Source of the DNA: Stenomitos frigidus ULC18
GTDB lineage: Bacteria; Cyanobacteriota; Cyanobacteriia; Leptolyngbyales; Leptolyngbyaceae
Assembly: GCF_003003795.1 (NCBI RefSeq)
Contig: NZ_PVWK01000158.1
Span: forward strand, 1-64,000
Length of the DNA: 64,000 nt
Direction of reading: 5' to 3'
Positions 46,577-54,975 of the stretch are shown in pieces (position 1 is the stretch's first letter; every line of letters begins with the position of its first letter). The notes under the pieces were generated by a model. The model had not been told where the DNA came from. It made no database searches and was given only the letters and a program-made list of their open reading frames with translations. Made by a program: the position numbers and the translations under genes.

Positions 46577-47857
46577 ATGGCTGCTAAAAAACGTAACGAC
46601 GATCCCCAAGAACGCTCTCTGCCGACTCGCTCTGCGAAACCCCGCATTAAACCAGTGGGATCAAAAGGGCGCTCTCAACCCATTAAAGCTGGTAAGCCAC
46701 GACTGTCGCGTGAAGTAAGTATCGATTTTCAAGCCGGCAAACCACGTCCAGCACGCAAAACCAGCGCTGATTCCAAGACTACTGATTTCAGCTCTGATCG
46801 CCATTCTGCTAGACCACGAGTGAGGAGAGCCAGTAGCGATCGCCAGTCCGGCGTACCAAAACCTTCACGAGAGTCAAATTCTGACTTTAGAGCTGATAGC
46901 CCACGCCCTTCGCGAGACGCTGGTGCAGCTTCGTCGCATCGACGTTCGGGGCATGCTCGCTACGAACGATCGTCCCAAACACGCCAGCCACGATCGCTAC
47001 CACCGGTAGGATCGAAGCCACATTCTGAAACAGGGCAAGATCCCGCGATCGCGACGCCAACGTCTTTTGAAGAAGCCGATTTGATCTACGGTCGCCATCC
47101 GGTTCTAGCAGCACTCGAAAGTGAGCGATCGCTCAACCGCATCTGGATTACAGCTAAGCTCCGCTACGATCACCGCTTTCACGATCTCTTGTCTCAGGCA
47201 AAAGCTAACGGCACTGTCATTGATGAAGTGGAACCACAGCGGTTAGACCAACTCACCTTTAGAGCAAATCATCAAGGCGTTGTCGCACAAGTTGCACCCC
47301 ATGCTTATATTGATTTGCAAGATTTGATCGCGCAGGCGAAAGCTGCTTCTGATCAGCCAGTCATTATCGTTGCCGACAGTATTACCGATCCTCATAATCT
47401 GGGTGCCATTATTCGGACGGCAGAAGCCATAGGCGCACAGGGTCTGGTGATCCCCCAACGGCGAGCAGTCGGCGTCACTTCAACTGTTGTCAAGGTGGCC
47501 GCTGGGGCGCTCGAAACGTTCTCAGTCTCACGCGTTGTCAATCTGGGTCGCGCGTTAGAAGAGCTAAAAACTGCTGGCTTTTGGATCTATGGCACTGCTA
47601 GCAGCGGCAGCCAAGCGCTGCCTACCGTGCAGTTCACAGGGCCTGTTGTGCTGGTTGTTGGGGCAGAAGGCGATGGGCTGAGTATGCTAACTCAGCGCGC
47701 TTGCGATAGCCTGGTTTCGATTCCCTTAAGCGGCACTACTCCCAGTCTGAATGCGTCTGTTGCCACAGGGATGGCACTTTATGAAATCTTTCGTCAGCGC
47801 TGGTCGAATACACTGCACCTGGATACAGTGGAGAAGGCGATGCGGTTGAAAAAGTGA
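46577..47857 (+). CDS. rlmB: 23S rRNA 2'-O-methyltransferase RlmB (TrmH family)
   Basis: SPOUT-fold methyltransferase expected to modify G2251 of 23S rRNA. Residues 168-426 hold the enzyme: [54 protein letters not shown] and [15 protein letters not shown]. Residues 1-165 are an unusually long basic, Ser/Arg/Pro-rich disordered tail with loose repeats (GKPRLSR, GKPRPAR, DSPRPSR), likely to contact RNA. It is downstream of mrnC. Confidence 0.93.
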   Translation: MAAKKRNDDPQERSLPTRSAKPRIKPVGSKGRSQPIKAGKPRLSREVSIDFQAGKPRPARKTSADSKTTDFSSDRHSARPRVRRASSDRQSGVPKPSRESNSDFRADSPRPSRDAGAASSHRRSGHARYERSSQTRQPRSLPPVGSKPHSETGQDPAIATPTSFEEADLIYGRHPVLAALESERSLNRIWITAKLRYDHRFHDLLSQAKANGTVIDEVEPQRLDQLTFRANHQGVVAQVAPHAYIDLQDLIAQAKAASDQPVIIVADSITDPHNLGAIIRTAEAIGAQGLVIPQRRAVGVTSTVVKVAAGALETFSVSRVVNLGRALEELKTAGFWIYGTASSGSQALPTVQFTGPVVLVVGAEGDGLSMLTQRACDSLVSIPLSGTTPSLNASVATGMALYEIFRQRWSNTLHLDTVEKAMRLKK

Positions 47858-47867
47858 GCCGTAGGTA

Positions 47868-47917
47868 GTATACAAAGTATACAAAGTGTAAAGAATTAGT
47901 TACAATCCTGTTACATA
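47868..47917 (+). promoter_or_regulatory. Operator-like repeats upstream of the DUF1816 gene
   Basis: Two signals lie 50-100 bp before the start. GTATACAAAGTATAC (47868-47882) is a perfect inverted repeat. GTTACAATCCTGTTACATA (47899-47917) is a direct repeat with 11-bp period, close to the RpaB-binding HLR1 motif of cyanobacteria but with a three-base rather than two-base spacer. Confidence 0.5.
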
Positions 47918-47968
47918 GGGTTGTGACCAGCTACTTGCTAACCCATTAATAAATCTGCAGAGACATTA

Positions 47969-48253
47969 ATGAACGATCTTTTGGCAAATCTACTCAATCT
48001 GTTTGGGTTCGCTTGGTGGGTTGAAGTCATGACAGAAACGCCCCCTTGTACCTACTACTTTGGCCCGTTCATGAGCGCTAAGGCGGCTGATGCTTCCAAG
48101 AGTGGCTATGTAGAAGATTTGGAACAAGAGTGTGCGCAGGGCATCAAGGTGACATTGAAGCGCTTCAAACCTACTAGATTAACGGTTGCTGATGACCTGG
48201 GGGAGAAATCTAGCCAGGGAATCACGCGCACGCTGCGCGGTCAGCTTCAGTAG
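47969..48253 (+). CDS. DUF1816 family protein
   Basis: A 94-residue cyanobacterial protein. WWVEVMTETPPCTYYFGPFMSAKAADASKSGYVEDLEQE is the conserved core, followed by a basic RFKPTRLT segment. I recall this as DUF1816. Function unknown; related sequences sometimes accompany phycobilisome genes, but not here. The upstream repeats suggest specific regulation. Confidence 0.82.
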   Translation: MNDLLANLLNLFGFAWWVEVMTETPPCTYYFGPFMSAKAADASKSGYVEDLEQECAQGIKVTLKRFKPTRLTVADDLGEKSSQGITRTLRGQLQ

Positions 48254-48302
48254 AGTCTCTGGCTTCACCCATACGCGATTGTCTGCAACGAAGCGTGAGC
48301 AA

Positions 48303-50156
48303 CTAAGGTGTGCTTTCGCCTAGTCTTTCGATCGCCTCTACCAAAAACCAATTGCCAGCCGTATTGAGTTTGCCTGATGCGCTTATTGGCTGCTCTGGTG
48401 GCACTGTAGCCAGTTGTTCATTGATTAGTGGATCAAGAGTGACCAGATCCAGTGTCAGATTTTTAAGTGTGGACGGCTCCTCCACTACCATTGTGTAAGC
48501 TTGATCCCCCGCGTGACGGAAAACGCCAGCTACGGTTTGCGTTGTCGCTACACCAGTAGGCCGGGCATGAGTCGATGGAGTCGATCGTGCAACGTCTCTG
48601 CGTCGAGTGGGGCAGTTTCCACTGGCAGGATATGCTTCTGGTTGATCCAGGTAATAGCGCTGCCAATACAGCCAATCAGCATGGTAAACAGGCACGTTAA
48701 ACAAAGGGATCACAGCCGTTGGCGCAATGGGATCGTTCAACAAGGCTTCCTGGAGCGATCGCACAGCCAAAGCACGTGGCTCACAACCTTGCTCAACGCA
48801 AAGCGCTGCCGCCATGCCTGCCGCCTGCCCGATCCCCAAGACCAGTGGCTGCAGACGCGTGGCACCATTCGCCATGTGGGAAACGGAGATATTTTTCTCG
48901 CAAACGAGTAAGCCATCCAGGTTGGCAGGCACCAACGCGCGATAGGGAATCGTGAACGGAGTGCCCGTCCAGCGTCCACCCCAGCGCATCGACTTTGGTT
49001 TCAACGTGATGTCGCCACTAGGGTAATGGTGATCGTTGGCATAATTGCCGATCGCGATCGCATCACAGATCACCTCTGCCTGAGTACAGCCTTGCCCAGA
49101 AACGGCGATCGGTAATGGTGCCACACTTCCTTGGCTGATTGGGAGCAGATCCTGCTCCCGCACGGTTGTCAGGCCGCACAAGCGCCGACTTTCTCGATAA
49201 TACGGATGCAAGGCATACGCACCACCACCGAGGCTTGCTTCTCTCGTCTCCTGCAATGGAAAAACATCCTTCGCTACCCCATAGCGACGACCCAACTGCT
49301 GCTGAATGAAGCGGGCGAAACTTTGCGTGTGCCACAGTGCTTCCTGCAGAAACTCTCCCCGCTGCTCGGCTGACAGTAGACGCTCAACACCCTCACCATA
49401 ATCATTGCCGTGGATCGGCCAGTTGATCATAAAGCGGTTTCCTGGTAAGCGTCCGTAGTTGAGAAAGCGATCGCCTCCGTAGTTGTCCCATGCGCCTGCA
49501 AAGCGATCGGGATCATCCTTGGGTGGAGCCGGAATCTCTGGAGCCGTTTCACCCTTGCCGTAATCCTGCATCACAACGACCCAGGTTGGAGCCTGTACGG
49601 GATACTGCTGCGTTAATGGGCTGGAAGCGACAGGCGCGCTGGGTTCATCAAACTCCGCTTGTAACTCCCAACCCCAGCGGTGCGGCACATCACCGAGAGC
49701 TAGCAAATCTCCCAACTCTGTGCCATCGAGGGTAATTTTGGCGCGGATCGTAAATGCTTGAAACCGTACGCCAACGACGCGGTTCTCTTGAACGAGAACT
49801 GCTTCTGGTGTTTGTCCAGGAAGCCACTGTAGATAAGGCAATGCCGCCGCCCAGTCTGCAAAAACCTGAGCGCCAAGACGAGGATCATAGGTGAAGAAAC
49901 TGACCCAACCGTGATCCAAGCCATCTGGCTGTCGTTGCTGCAGTGCACGTAAAAAGGCTCCCCATAACCCCGTTTGTAACGTGACCAATTCATTGCCATC
50001 TGGTGCCGACACACCTGCACTCGTTAGCATGCCGCCTAGCCAGTCAAACTCGCTGACGAGAATAGTCTTCGCTCCCCGTCGCGCTGCCTGAATCGCTGCG
50101 GCTGTACCACCCGTGCCGCCACCCACCACTAAGACATCCGCTATCAGTTCTTGCAT
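48303..50156 (-). CDS. FAD-dependent oxidoreductase
   Basis: 617-residue flavoprotein. The N-terminal Rossmann motif is VLVVGGGTGGTAAAIQAARRGAKTILV, followed by GGMLTSAGVSAPDGNEL, and a C-terminal FAD segment GLLVCEKNISVSHMANGATRLQPLVLGIGQAAGMAAALCVEQG. This belongs to the FAD_oxidored family of unknown substrate. After about residue 500 the protein has an extra C-terminal beta-rich region that I do not recognise. No signal peptide. Confidence 0.85.
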   Translation of the reverse strand: MQELIADVLVVGGGTGGTAAAIQAARRGAKTILVSEFDWLGGMLTSAGVSAPDGNELVTLQTGLWGAFLRALQQRQPDGLDHGWVSFFTYDPRLGAQVFADWAAALPYLQWLPGQTPEAVLVQENRVVGVRFQAFTIRAKITLDGTELGDLLALGDVPHRWGWELQAEFDEPSAPVASSPLTQQYPVQAPTWVVVMQDYGKGETAPEIPAPPKDDPDRFAGAWDNYGGDRFLNYGRLPGNRFMINWPIHGNDYGEGVERLLSAEQRGEFLQEALWHTQSFARFIQQQLGRRYGVAKDVFPLQETREASLGGGAYALHPYYRESRRLCGLTTVREQDLLPISQGSVAPLPIAVSGQGCTQAEVICDAIAIGNYANDHHYPSGDITLKPKSMRWGGRWTGTPFTIPYRALVPANLDGLLVCEKNISVSHMANGATRLQPLVLGIGQAAGMAAALCVEQGCEPRALAVRSLQEALLNDPIAPTAVIPLFNVPVYHADWLYWQRYYLDQPEAYPASGNCPTRRRDVARSTPSTHARPTGVATTQTVAGVFRHAGDQAYTMVVEEPSTLKNLTLDLVTLDPLINEQLATVPPEQPISASGKLNTAGNWFLVEAIERLGESTP

Positions 50157-50254
50157 TTCCTGGCGATAAAAAACAACCTTAATGTGGCAAGCTGCCTTGG
50201 CGTCGCTGCTCTCTTTTCTGGTGCAAGCTTGTTAGCGATCGTACGCTCTACGTT

Positions 50255-50406
50255 ATACCAAATCTTGCAATAAACACTACAGATACGCTCTCACCCTAAA
50301 TCCCTCTCCCACAGGAGAGGGACTTTGAATCCGGCTCTCTTCTCCCCTTGGGAGAAGGGTTGGGGATGAGGGCAAGATCTGTAGCCTTTACTAATTGATT
50401 TGGTAT
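50255..50406. mobile_element. MITE-like element with ATACCAAATC ends
   Basis: ATACCAAATC (50255-50264) and GATTTGGTAT (50397-50406) are exact inverted ends; similarity extends inward with gaps to CTACAGAT/ATCTGTAG. The interior has two stem-loops, CCCTCTCC-CACA-GGAGAGGG and CTTCTCCCCTTGGGAGAAG. No coding capacity. The interior sequence is of a kind I have often seen dispersed in cyanobacterial genomes. Confidence 0.75.
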
Positions 50407-50653
50407 TACCTCTTCATGCCAGCTAGAGAACAGCAAGGCTCACCAGGCAGAAGCATTACAGCCATTCAGATTTAGAGAACTGATACAGTCTCTATGAAAG
50501 CGCACCGCTCCTTGAGGAAAAAGGGATTTCCTTGTATTCCTTGTAAAAGAAGCCTGAGGGATGGTTGCTCAACAGACGTTGCGCGAACAAGATCCCACAT
50601 TCATACTGCGTCAGTCCTGATCCATGAGTCCTAGCACTATAGGCTCTGATCGA

Positions 50654-51265
50654 TTAGGTTTGCTCACTCGCTGCTGAAGCGCTACCGGGCAAAACTGTGT
50701 CTTCTGCCGCCGCACTCTTGAGCATCGCAGCAGAAAGAGTCGGGCTAGAAGCGGCACCCAGATGATTGCCGTAAGGGTCTGCACTGACACCCTTCACCTG
50801 CTTCATGAGGCTCGCCATCTCCAGAGCGCTCATAGCGTAATTCCAACCCAGATTACTCTTAATGCCAGCTCGTTCCAGCGCTTGCTGCATTGTATCGGTT
50901 GTCAGTACACCAAAGATGACGGGTACCCCTGTCTGGAAGCCTGTTGCAGCAATTCCTTTGGACACTTCCGCCGCCACGTAATCGAAATGAGGCGTTTGGC
51001 CCTTAATGATGGCACCGAGGCAAATAATGGCATCGTAGCGATTCGACAGGGCGAGCTGGCGAGCAACGAGAGGTACTTCAAAGCTACCCGGAACCCAGGC
51101 GTAGTCCACTTGCGTACCATTTGGATCGGTATCAACACCGTGACGCTTGAGGCAATCCTGGCAGCCTTCCAGAAGCTTACTGGTGACTAGGTCATTAAAG
51201 CGACCGATGACGATCGCAAAGCGCATCTGGTTTGTCTGAGTGAATGTTCCTTCAAAAACTGCCAT
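50654..51265 (-). CDS. ribH: 6,7-dimethyl-8-ribityllumazine synthase
   Basis: Penultimate enzyme of riboflavin synthesis. Signatures are [52 protein letters not shown] (with the catalytic His) and [16 protein letters not shown]. The protein has 203 residues, about 40 more than the core; the extra C-terminal tail is Ala/Ser-rich. psbZ lies 130 bp upstream on the same strand. Confidence 0.95.
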   Translation of the reverse strand: MAVFEGTFTQTNQMRFAIVIGRFNDLVTSKLLEGCQDCLKRHGVDTDPNGTQVDYAWVPGSFEVPLVARQLALSNRYDAIICLGAIIKGQTPHFDYVAAEVSKGIAATGFQTGVPVIFGVLTTDTMQQALERAGIKSNLGWNYAMSALEMASLMKQVKGVSADPYGNHLGAASSPTLSAAMLKSAAAEDTVLPGSASAASEQT

Positions 51266-51398
51266 TTCTGCTTACTGTTAGGTTAAAGATCTTCCCCATC
51301 AGCTTAAAGCGCATAAAACAATCACCTCTAGCTGATGGGGCGTATGCTGATCTTAAGTCAGTGTTTTTATTGTGGAGCGATTGGCAAAGGAGACAAGC

Positions 51399-51587
51399 TT
51401 ACACAACCAGGTAGTTTAGTCCTCCCACTAGCAACACCAACAAGGTCCATGCAGCAGAACCAAGAAAGATGAGCCGCTTCGATTGATCCCAGCCTTGTGG
51501 TGTTGCCAGAGCGACAGGAGCGCCCACAACCAGCACAAATGACAGGATGACTAGAGCAGCCAGGGAAATCTGGAAGACGATGGTCAT
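51399..51587 (-). CDS. psbZ: Photosystem II protein PsbZ
   Basis: Two-helix photosystem II core subunit, 62 residues. It reads [20 protein letters not shown], then [30 protein letters not shown], the conserved PsbZ (Ycf9) sequence; the lumenal or stromal loop PQGWDQSK is typical. It precedes ribH. Confidence 0.96.
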   Translation of the reverse strand: MTIVFQISLAALVILSFVLVVGAPVALATPQGWDQSKRLIFLGSAAWTLLVLLVGGLNYLVV

Positions 51588-51698
51588 AATTTCCGCTTCT
51601 CCGATACAGCGATAGATTAGGCAAAAAGGGCATTAATGCTGGCGATCGCACTCATCCCCAATTAGTAAGCTATCAGAAAACTGTACCCATCTGATGGA

Positions 51699-54600
51699 AT
51701 GAATCTCATCCTTTGCCACACGACTGCTGATTTCGACACGCTGGGTGCTGCCGTTGGCTTGACGCGGTTACAACCTGGAGCGCGCATCGTCCTGGCGGGT
51801 GGGGCACATCCCGCTGTACGCGATTTTCTAGCACTCCATCGTGATGAGTATGCGCTGATGGAGAGACGAGCGGTCAACCCAGAACAGATTCAGGCGATTG
51901 CAGTCGTCGATACTCAGTTTCGCGATCGGCTAGGAAAAACGGCAGAGTGGCTCGATTTGCCCAACGTTGCCCTTTCAGTCTATGACCATCATTTGGGTGC
52001 CGAGTCGGATCTTCCCACCGCGCAACGTCAGGTGGAAGCAGTTGGTGCAACCACCACCTTGATTGTGGAGCACCTTCAGGCGCAGCAAGTCACGCTCACG
52101 ATCGCTGAAGCCACGGTAATGGCGTTGGGCATTCACGTCGATACGGGCTCGCTGACGTTTGACCAGACGACCGCTCGCGATGCTAGAGCGCTGGCATGGT
52201 TGATGGAACACGGAGCCAGTTTACGGGCGATCGCTCAGTATGCCAATCCTGGTTTGACTCCCGACCTGCAGCCGTTGCTCACAACCGCTCTGGAGTCTCT
52301 GCAGACAGAGACGGTACACGGCAGGACGATCGGCTGGGTGATGCTGACACTAGACAGCTTTGTGCCAGGTTTATCGAGTTTGGCGTCGCACCTCATGAGT
52401 CTGACCGATATCGACGCACTGCTGCTGGCGGCACACTACTGCAAGCATGGCGACTGTCATACCCACCCTTACGAGAGTGACGCAAGCGCTTTAACGGTGA
52501 TTGGGCGATCGCGCTTGGATGGTACGAACCTGGACGAGCTCTTCAGTGCGATCGGCGGTGGAGGACATCCGCGTGCGGCTTCAGTGAATCTACACGCGGT
52601 TGAGCCTCAGGAGACACTGCTGCAACTGGTAGCTCAATTCAAAGCACAAATCCCTCACCCCCCAGTGGCAAGGGATTTGATGTCATCACCTGTGCGAACC
52701 ATTCGTCCCGACACCACGATCGAGGCAGCACAGCGCTTGTTACTGCGCTATGGGCACTCAGGCTTATCAGTAGTAGACGCTGACGGACGGCTCATCGGCA
52801 TCATTTCGCGTCGTGACCTGGATATTGCCCTGCATCATGGCTTCAGCCAAGCTCCCGTCAAAGGTTACATGACTACTAACCTTAAAACCGTCACGCCTCA
52901 AACCTCTCTACCAGATATCGAGTCGCTGATGGTGACCTATGACATCGGTCGTCTACCCGTATTGGATCAGGACTCACTAGTGGGTATTGTCACGCGCACG
53001 GATGTTTTGCGACAGTTGCACAATCAGGCGAGGAGTGAGCAAGAGAGGAGTAAGGGGACAAGAGACGCTGGCTCATCCTCTACCTCGCCCAACGACAGCC
53101 AGCTAGACTCCTCACTTTTCTCTTCCAACTTACTCCTCACCCCTCACTCCACCGCCAAGCGGAAGCAAGCTAGACTCCTCACTGCCCTTCGTCAATGTCT
53201 CAAGCCTGAACTGTGGCAATTGCTGTCAGCAGCAGCAACGGAAGCCGAACAACGGGGATGGCACCTGTATCTGGTGGGTGGCGCAGTACGGGATTTGCTG
53301 CTAACGATCGCTGCAGGGCAAGTCGCGGCGGGTCAAGCAACGACGGGCACACTCCTGCTAGAGGATGTGGATTTGGTTGTTGATGGCTTTCATCAGGCAG
53401 CGACTGTTGGCGCTGGCGTGGAGATGGCGCGATCGCTGCAAACGCTCTATCCCGATGCACGTTTAGAGGTTCATGGTAAGTTTCAGACTGCCGCGTTACT
53501 TTGGCACAACGACCCATTATTCAAATCGCTTTGGGTCGATCTGGCGACTGCACGCACTGAGTTTTACCCCTATCCGGCTGCCAATCCAGAGGTGGAAGCC
53601 AGCTCTATCCGTCAGGATCTGTATCGCCGCGACTTCACCATCAACGCCATGGCAATTCGTCTGACAGAGCCACATCCAGGCGAATTGCTCGACTTTTTTG
53701 GTGGCGAACTCGACCTGCAAGCAAAACAAATCCGCGTTCTCCACGCCAACAGTTTTATCGAAGATCCCACCCGAATCTACCGCGCTGTCAGATTTGCTGT
53801 ACGGTTAGGCTTCCAGCTTGACGCTCAGACAGAAGGCTATATTCGCTATGCGATCGACAGTGGCATCTATGCCCACATTCAAGCGATCGACAGTCAAGCG
53901 ACTCACATTCAAACCGATCGACAGTCCGACGCTCCCCTGACTGCCCCTGCGCTACAAACTCGCCTCAAAGCAGAACTCAAATACATTCTCCAATCGCCCT
54001 ACTGGGAACCCGCCTTACAAAAGCTGTCCGCTCTAGACGCCTTGCAGTGCATTCACCTAACGTTGACGATGGATGAAACGTTGTGGCGGCAATTGCGGTT
54101 GGTCGATCGTGCCCTGAGGCGGTTGAGGAGTGAGCGGTCAGCGGTCAGCGGTCAGGAGGCAGGAGACAGAAGACAGGAATCGGCGAGTTCAGTCGAGTCA
54201 CCGTTAGATTCGACTCAAAACGTTAGCCCACCACACAGCGGAAGCAAGCTACAGCCTTCAGCCTTTAGCCTTACGGCCCTTCCTCCTCTGTGGTTGATTC
54301 GGCTCGAAGTCTTGCTGGCACAGCTTGCACCGATGCATCGTGGCGCCGTTGCTGCCAACCTCCAGCTACCGGCTGACAGTCTCCATCGCTTGCAGCAGCT
54401 AGACAGTGTCCAAACGACCTTGACAACGGCTCTACCCCATTGCGATCGCCCCAGTCAGGTTATTCAACTACTCAAGCCGTATGATCCACTGCTATTAACG
54501 TTTATTGCTCTTCGTAGTCGGTCTGATCTGCAACAGGCTGACAGGGCAGCATCACCTCGCCGTAAACTTTGGCGCTATCTCACTTGTTGGTATGCTCTCA

Positions 54601-54776
54601 AACCACTTCTAGACGGTAACGATCTAAAGGCACTCGGTTACAAACCGGGGCCACAGTTTAAAGCCATCTTGGAAGCGCTGACGGCTGCGACTGTAGATAG
54701 CGTGATTCATACCCGGTCTGAAGCAGAATCATTTGTAGCCGATCGGTTTGCTCAGGAGAAAGACAAGGGGCGTTAA
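51699..54776 (+). CDS. DHH-CBS-tRNA nucleotidyltransferase fusion (CCA/A-adding type)
   Basis: 1025-residue fusion. Residues 1-315 are a DHH/DHHA1 phosphoesterase (ADFDTLGA, VVDTQFRD, D96-H97-H98, GGGGHPRAAS). Residues 320-444 are two CBS domains. Residues 500-1025 are a class II nucleotidyltransferase: LVGGAVRDLLL, catalytic carboxylates in LEDVDLVVDG, RRDFTINAMAIRL and DPTRIYRAVRFAVRLGF. This architecture is known in cyanobacteria and some other bacteria as A-adding or CC-adding enzymes; the sequence alone does not tell me which. Two low-complexity inserts (about residues 446-495 and 810-863) are encoded by dispersed repeats. Confidence 0.9.
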   Translation: MNLILCHTTADFDTLGAAVGLTRLQPGARIVLAGGAHPAVRDFLALHRDEYALMERRAVNPEQIQAIAVVDTQFRDRLGKTAEWLDLPNVALSVYDHHLGAESDLPTAQRQVEAVGATTTLIVEHLQAQQVTLTIAEATVMALGIHVDTGSLTFDQTTARDARALAWLMEHGASLRAIAQYANPGLTPDLQPLLTTALESLQTETVHGRTIGWVMLTLDSFVPGLSSLASHLMSLTDIDALLLAAHYCKHGDCHTHPYESDASALTVIGRSRLDGTNLDELFSAIGGGGHPRAASVNLHAVEPQETLLQLVAQFKAQIPHPPVARDLMSSPVRTIRPDTTIEAAQRLLLRYGHSGLSVVDADGRLIGIISRRDLDIALHHGFSQAPVKGYMTTNLKTVTPQTSLPDIESLMVTYDIGRLPVLDQDSLVGIVTRTDVLRQLHNQARSEQERSKGTRDAGSSSTSPNDSQLDSSLFSSNLLLTPHSTAKRKQARLLTALRQCLKPELWQLLSAAATEAEQRGWHLYLVGGAVRDLLLTIAAGQVAAGQATTGTLLLEDVDLVVDGFHQAATVGAGVEMARSLQTLYPDARLEVHGKFQTAALLWHNDPLFKSLWVDLATARTEFYPYPAANPEVEASSIRQDLYRRDFTINAMAIRLTEPHPGELLDFFGGELDLQAKQIRVLHANSFIEDPTRIYRAVRFAVRLGFQLDAQTEGYIRYAIDSGIYAHIQAIDSQATHIQTDRQSDAPLTAPALQTRLKAELKYILQSPYWEPALQKLSALDALQCIHLTLTMDETLWRQLRLVDRALRRLRSERSAVSGQEAGDRRQESASSVESPLDSTQNVSPPHSGSKLQPSAFSLTALPPLWLIRLEVLLAQLAPMHRGAVAANLQLPADSLHRLQQLDSVQTTLTTALPHCDRPSQVIQLLKPYDPLLLTFIALRSRSDLQQADRAASPRRKLWRYLTCWYALKPLLDGNDLKALGYKPGPQFKAILEALTAATVDSVIHTRSEAESFVADRFAQEKDKGR
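53030..53185. repeat. Dispersed repeat insert 1 in the nucleotidyltransferase gene
   Basis: GAGGAGTGAGCAAGAGAGG and later TTACTCCTCACCCCTCACTCC are opposing copies of a GAGGAGTGAG unit, followed by CGCCAAGCGGAAGCAAGCTA. The insert lies between CBS2 and the transferase core. Confidence 0.75.
54127..54283. repeat. Dispersed repeat insert 2 in the nucleotidyltransferase gene
   Basis: GAGCGGTCAGCGGTCAGCGG is followed by AGGAGGCAGGAGACAGAAGA-type sequence, AGCGGAAGCAAGCTACAGCC and CTTCAGCCTTTAGCC. All parts recur elsewhere in gaps of the window. Confidence 0.78.
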
Positions 54777-54777
54777 G

Positions 54778-54835
54778 AAGTTTTGAGTTTTGAGTAGCGC
54801 TTTGCGCCGACAAGCTAGAGAATTTTGAGTTCCTC
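54778..54835. repeat. Intergenic copy of the GAGTTTTGAGTAG repeat
   Basis: GAAGTTTTGAGTTTTGAGTA then GCGCTTTGCGCCGACAAGCTAGAGAATTTTGAG resembles the block inside lnt closely (there GTGCTTGGCGCCGCTACGC). It lies between the nucleotidyltransferase and kinase genes. Confidence 0.8.
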
Positions 54836-54975
54836 CCACGCTTTTCTGCCTTTTTTCCACTCCCGTTGCGCCCCACTGGTCACTGCCTCAGCTTCCCCAT
54901 TCCCGACTCCCCACGTCCCCTCTCTAGCCTCAGGTCACTGCGAGGCGTTAGCATGGTCACGACCCTTGGGAGCGA

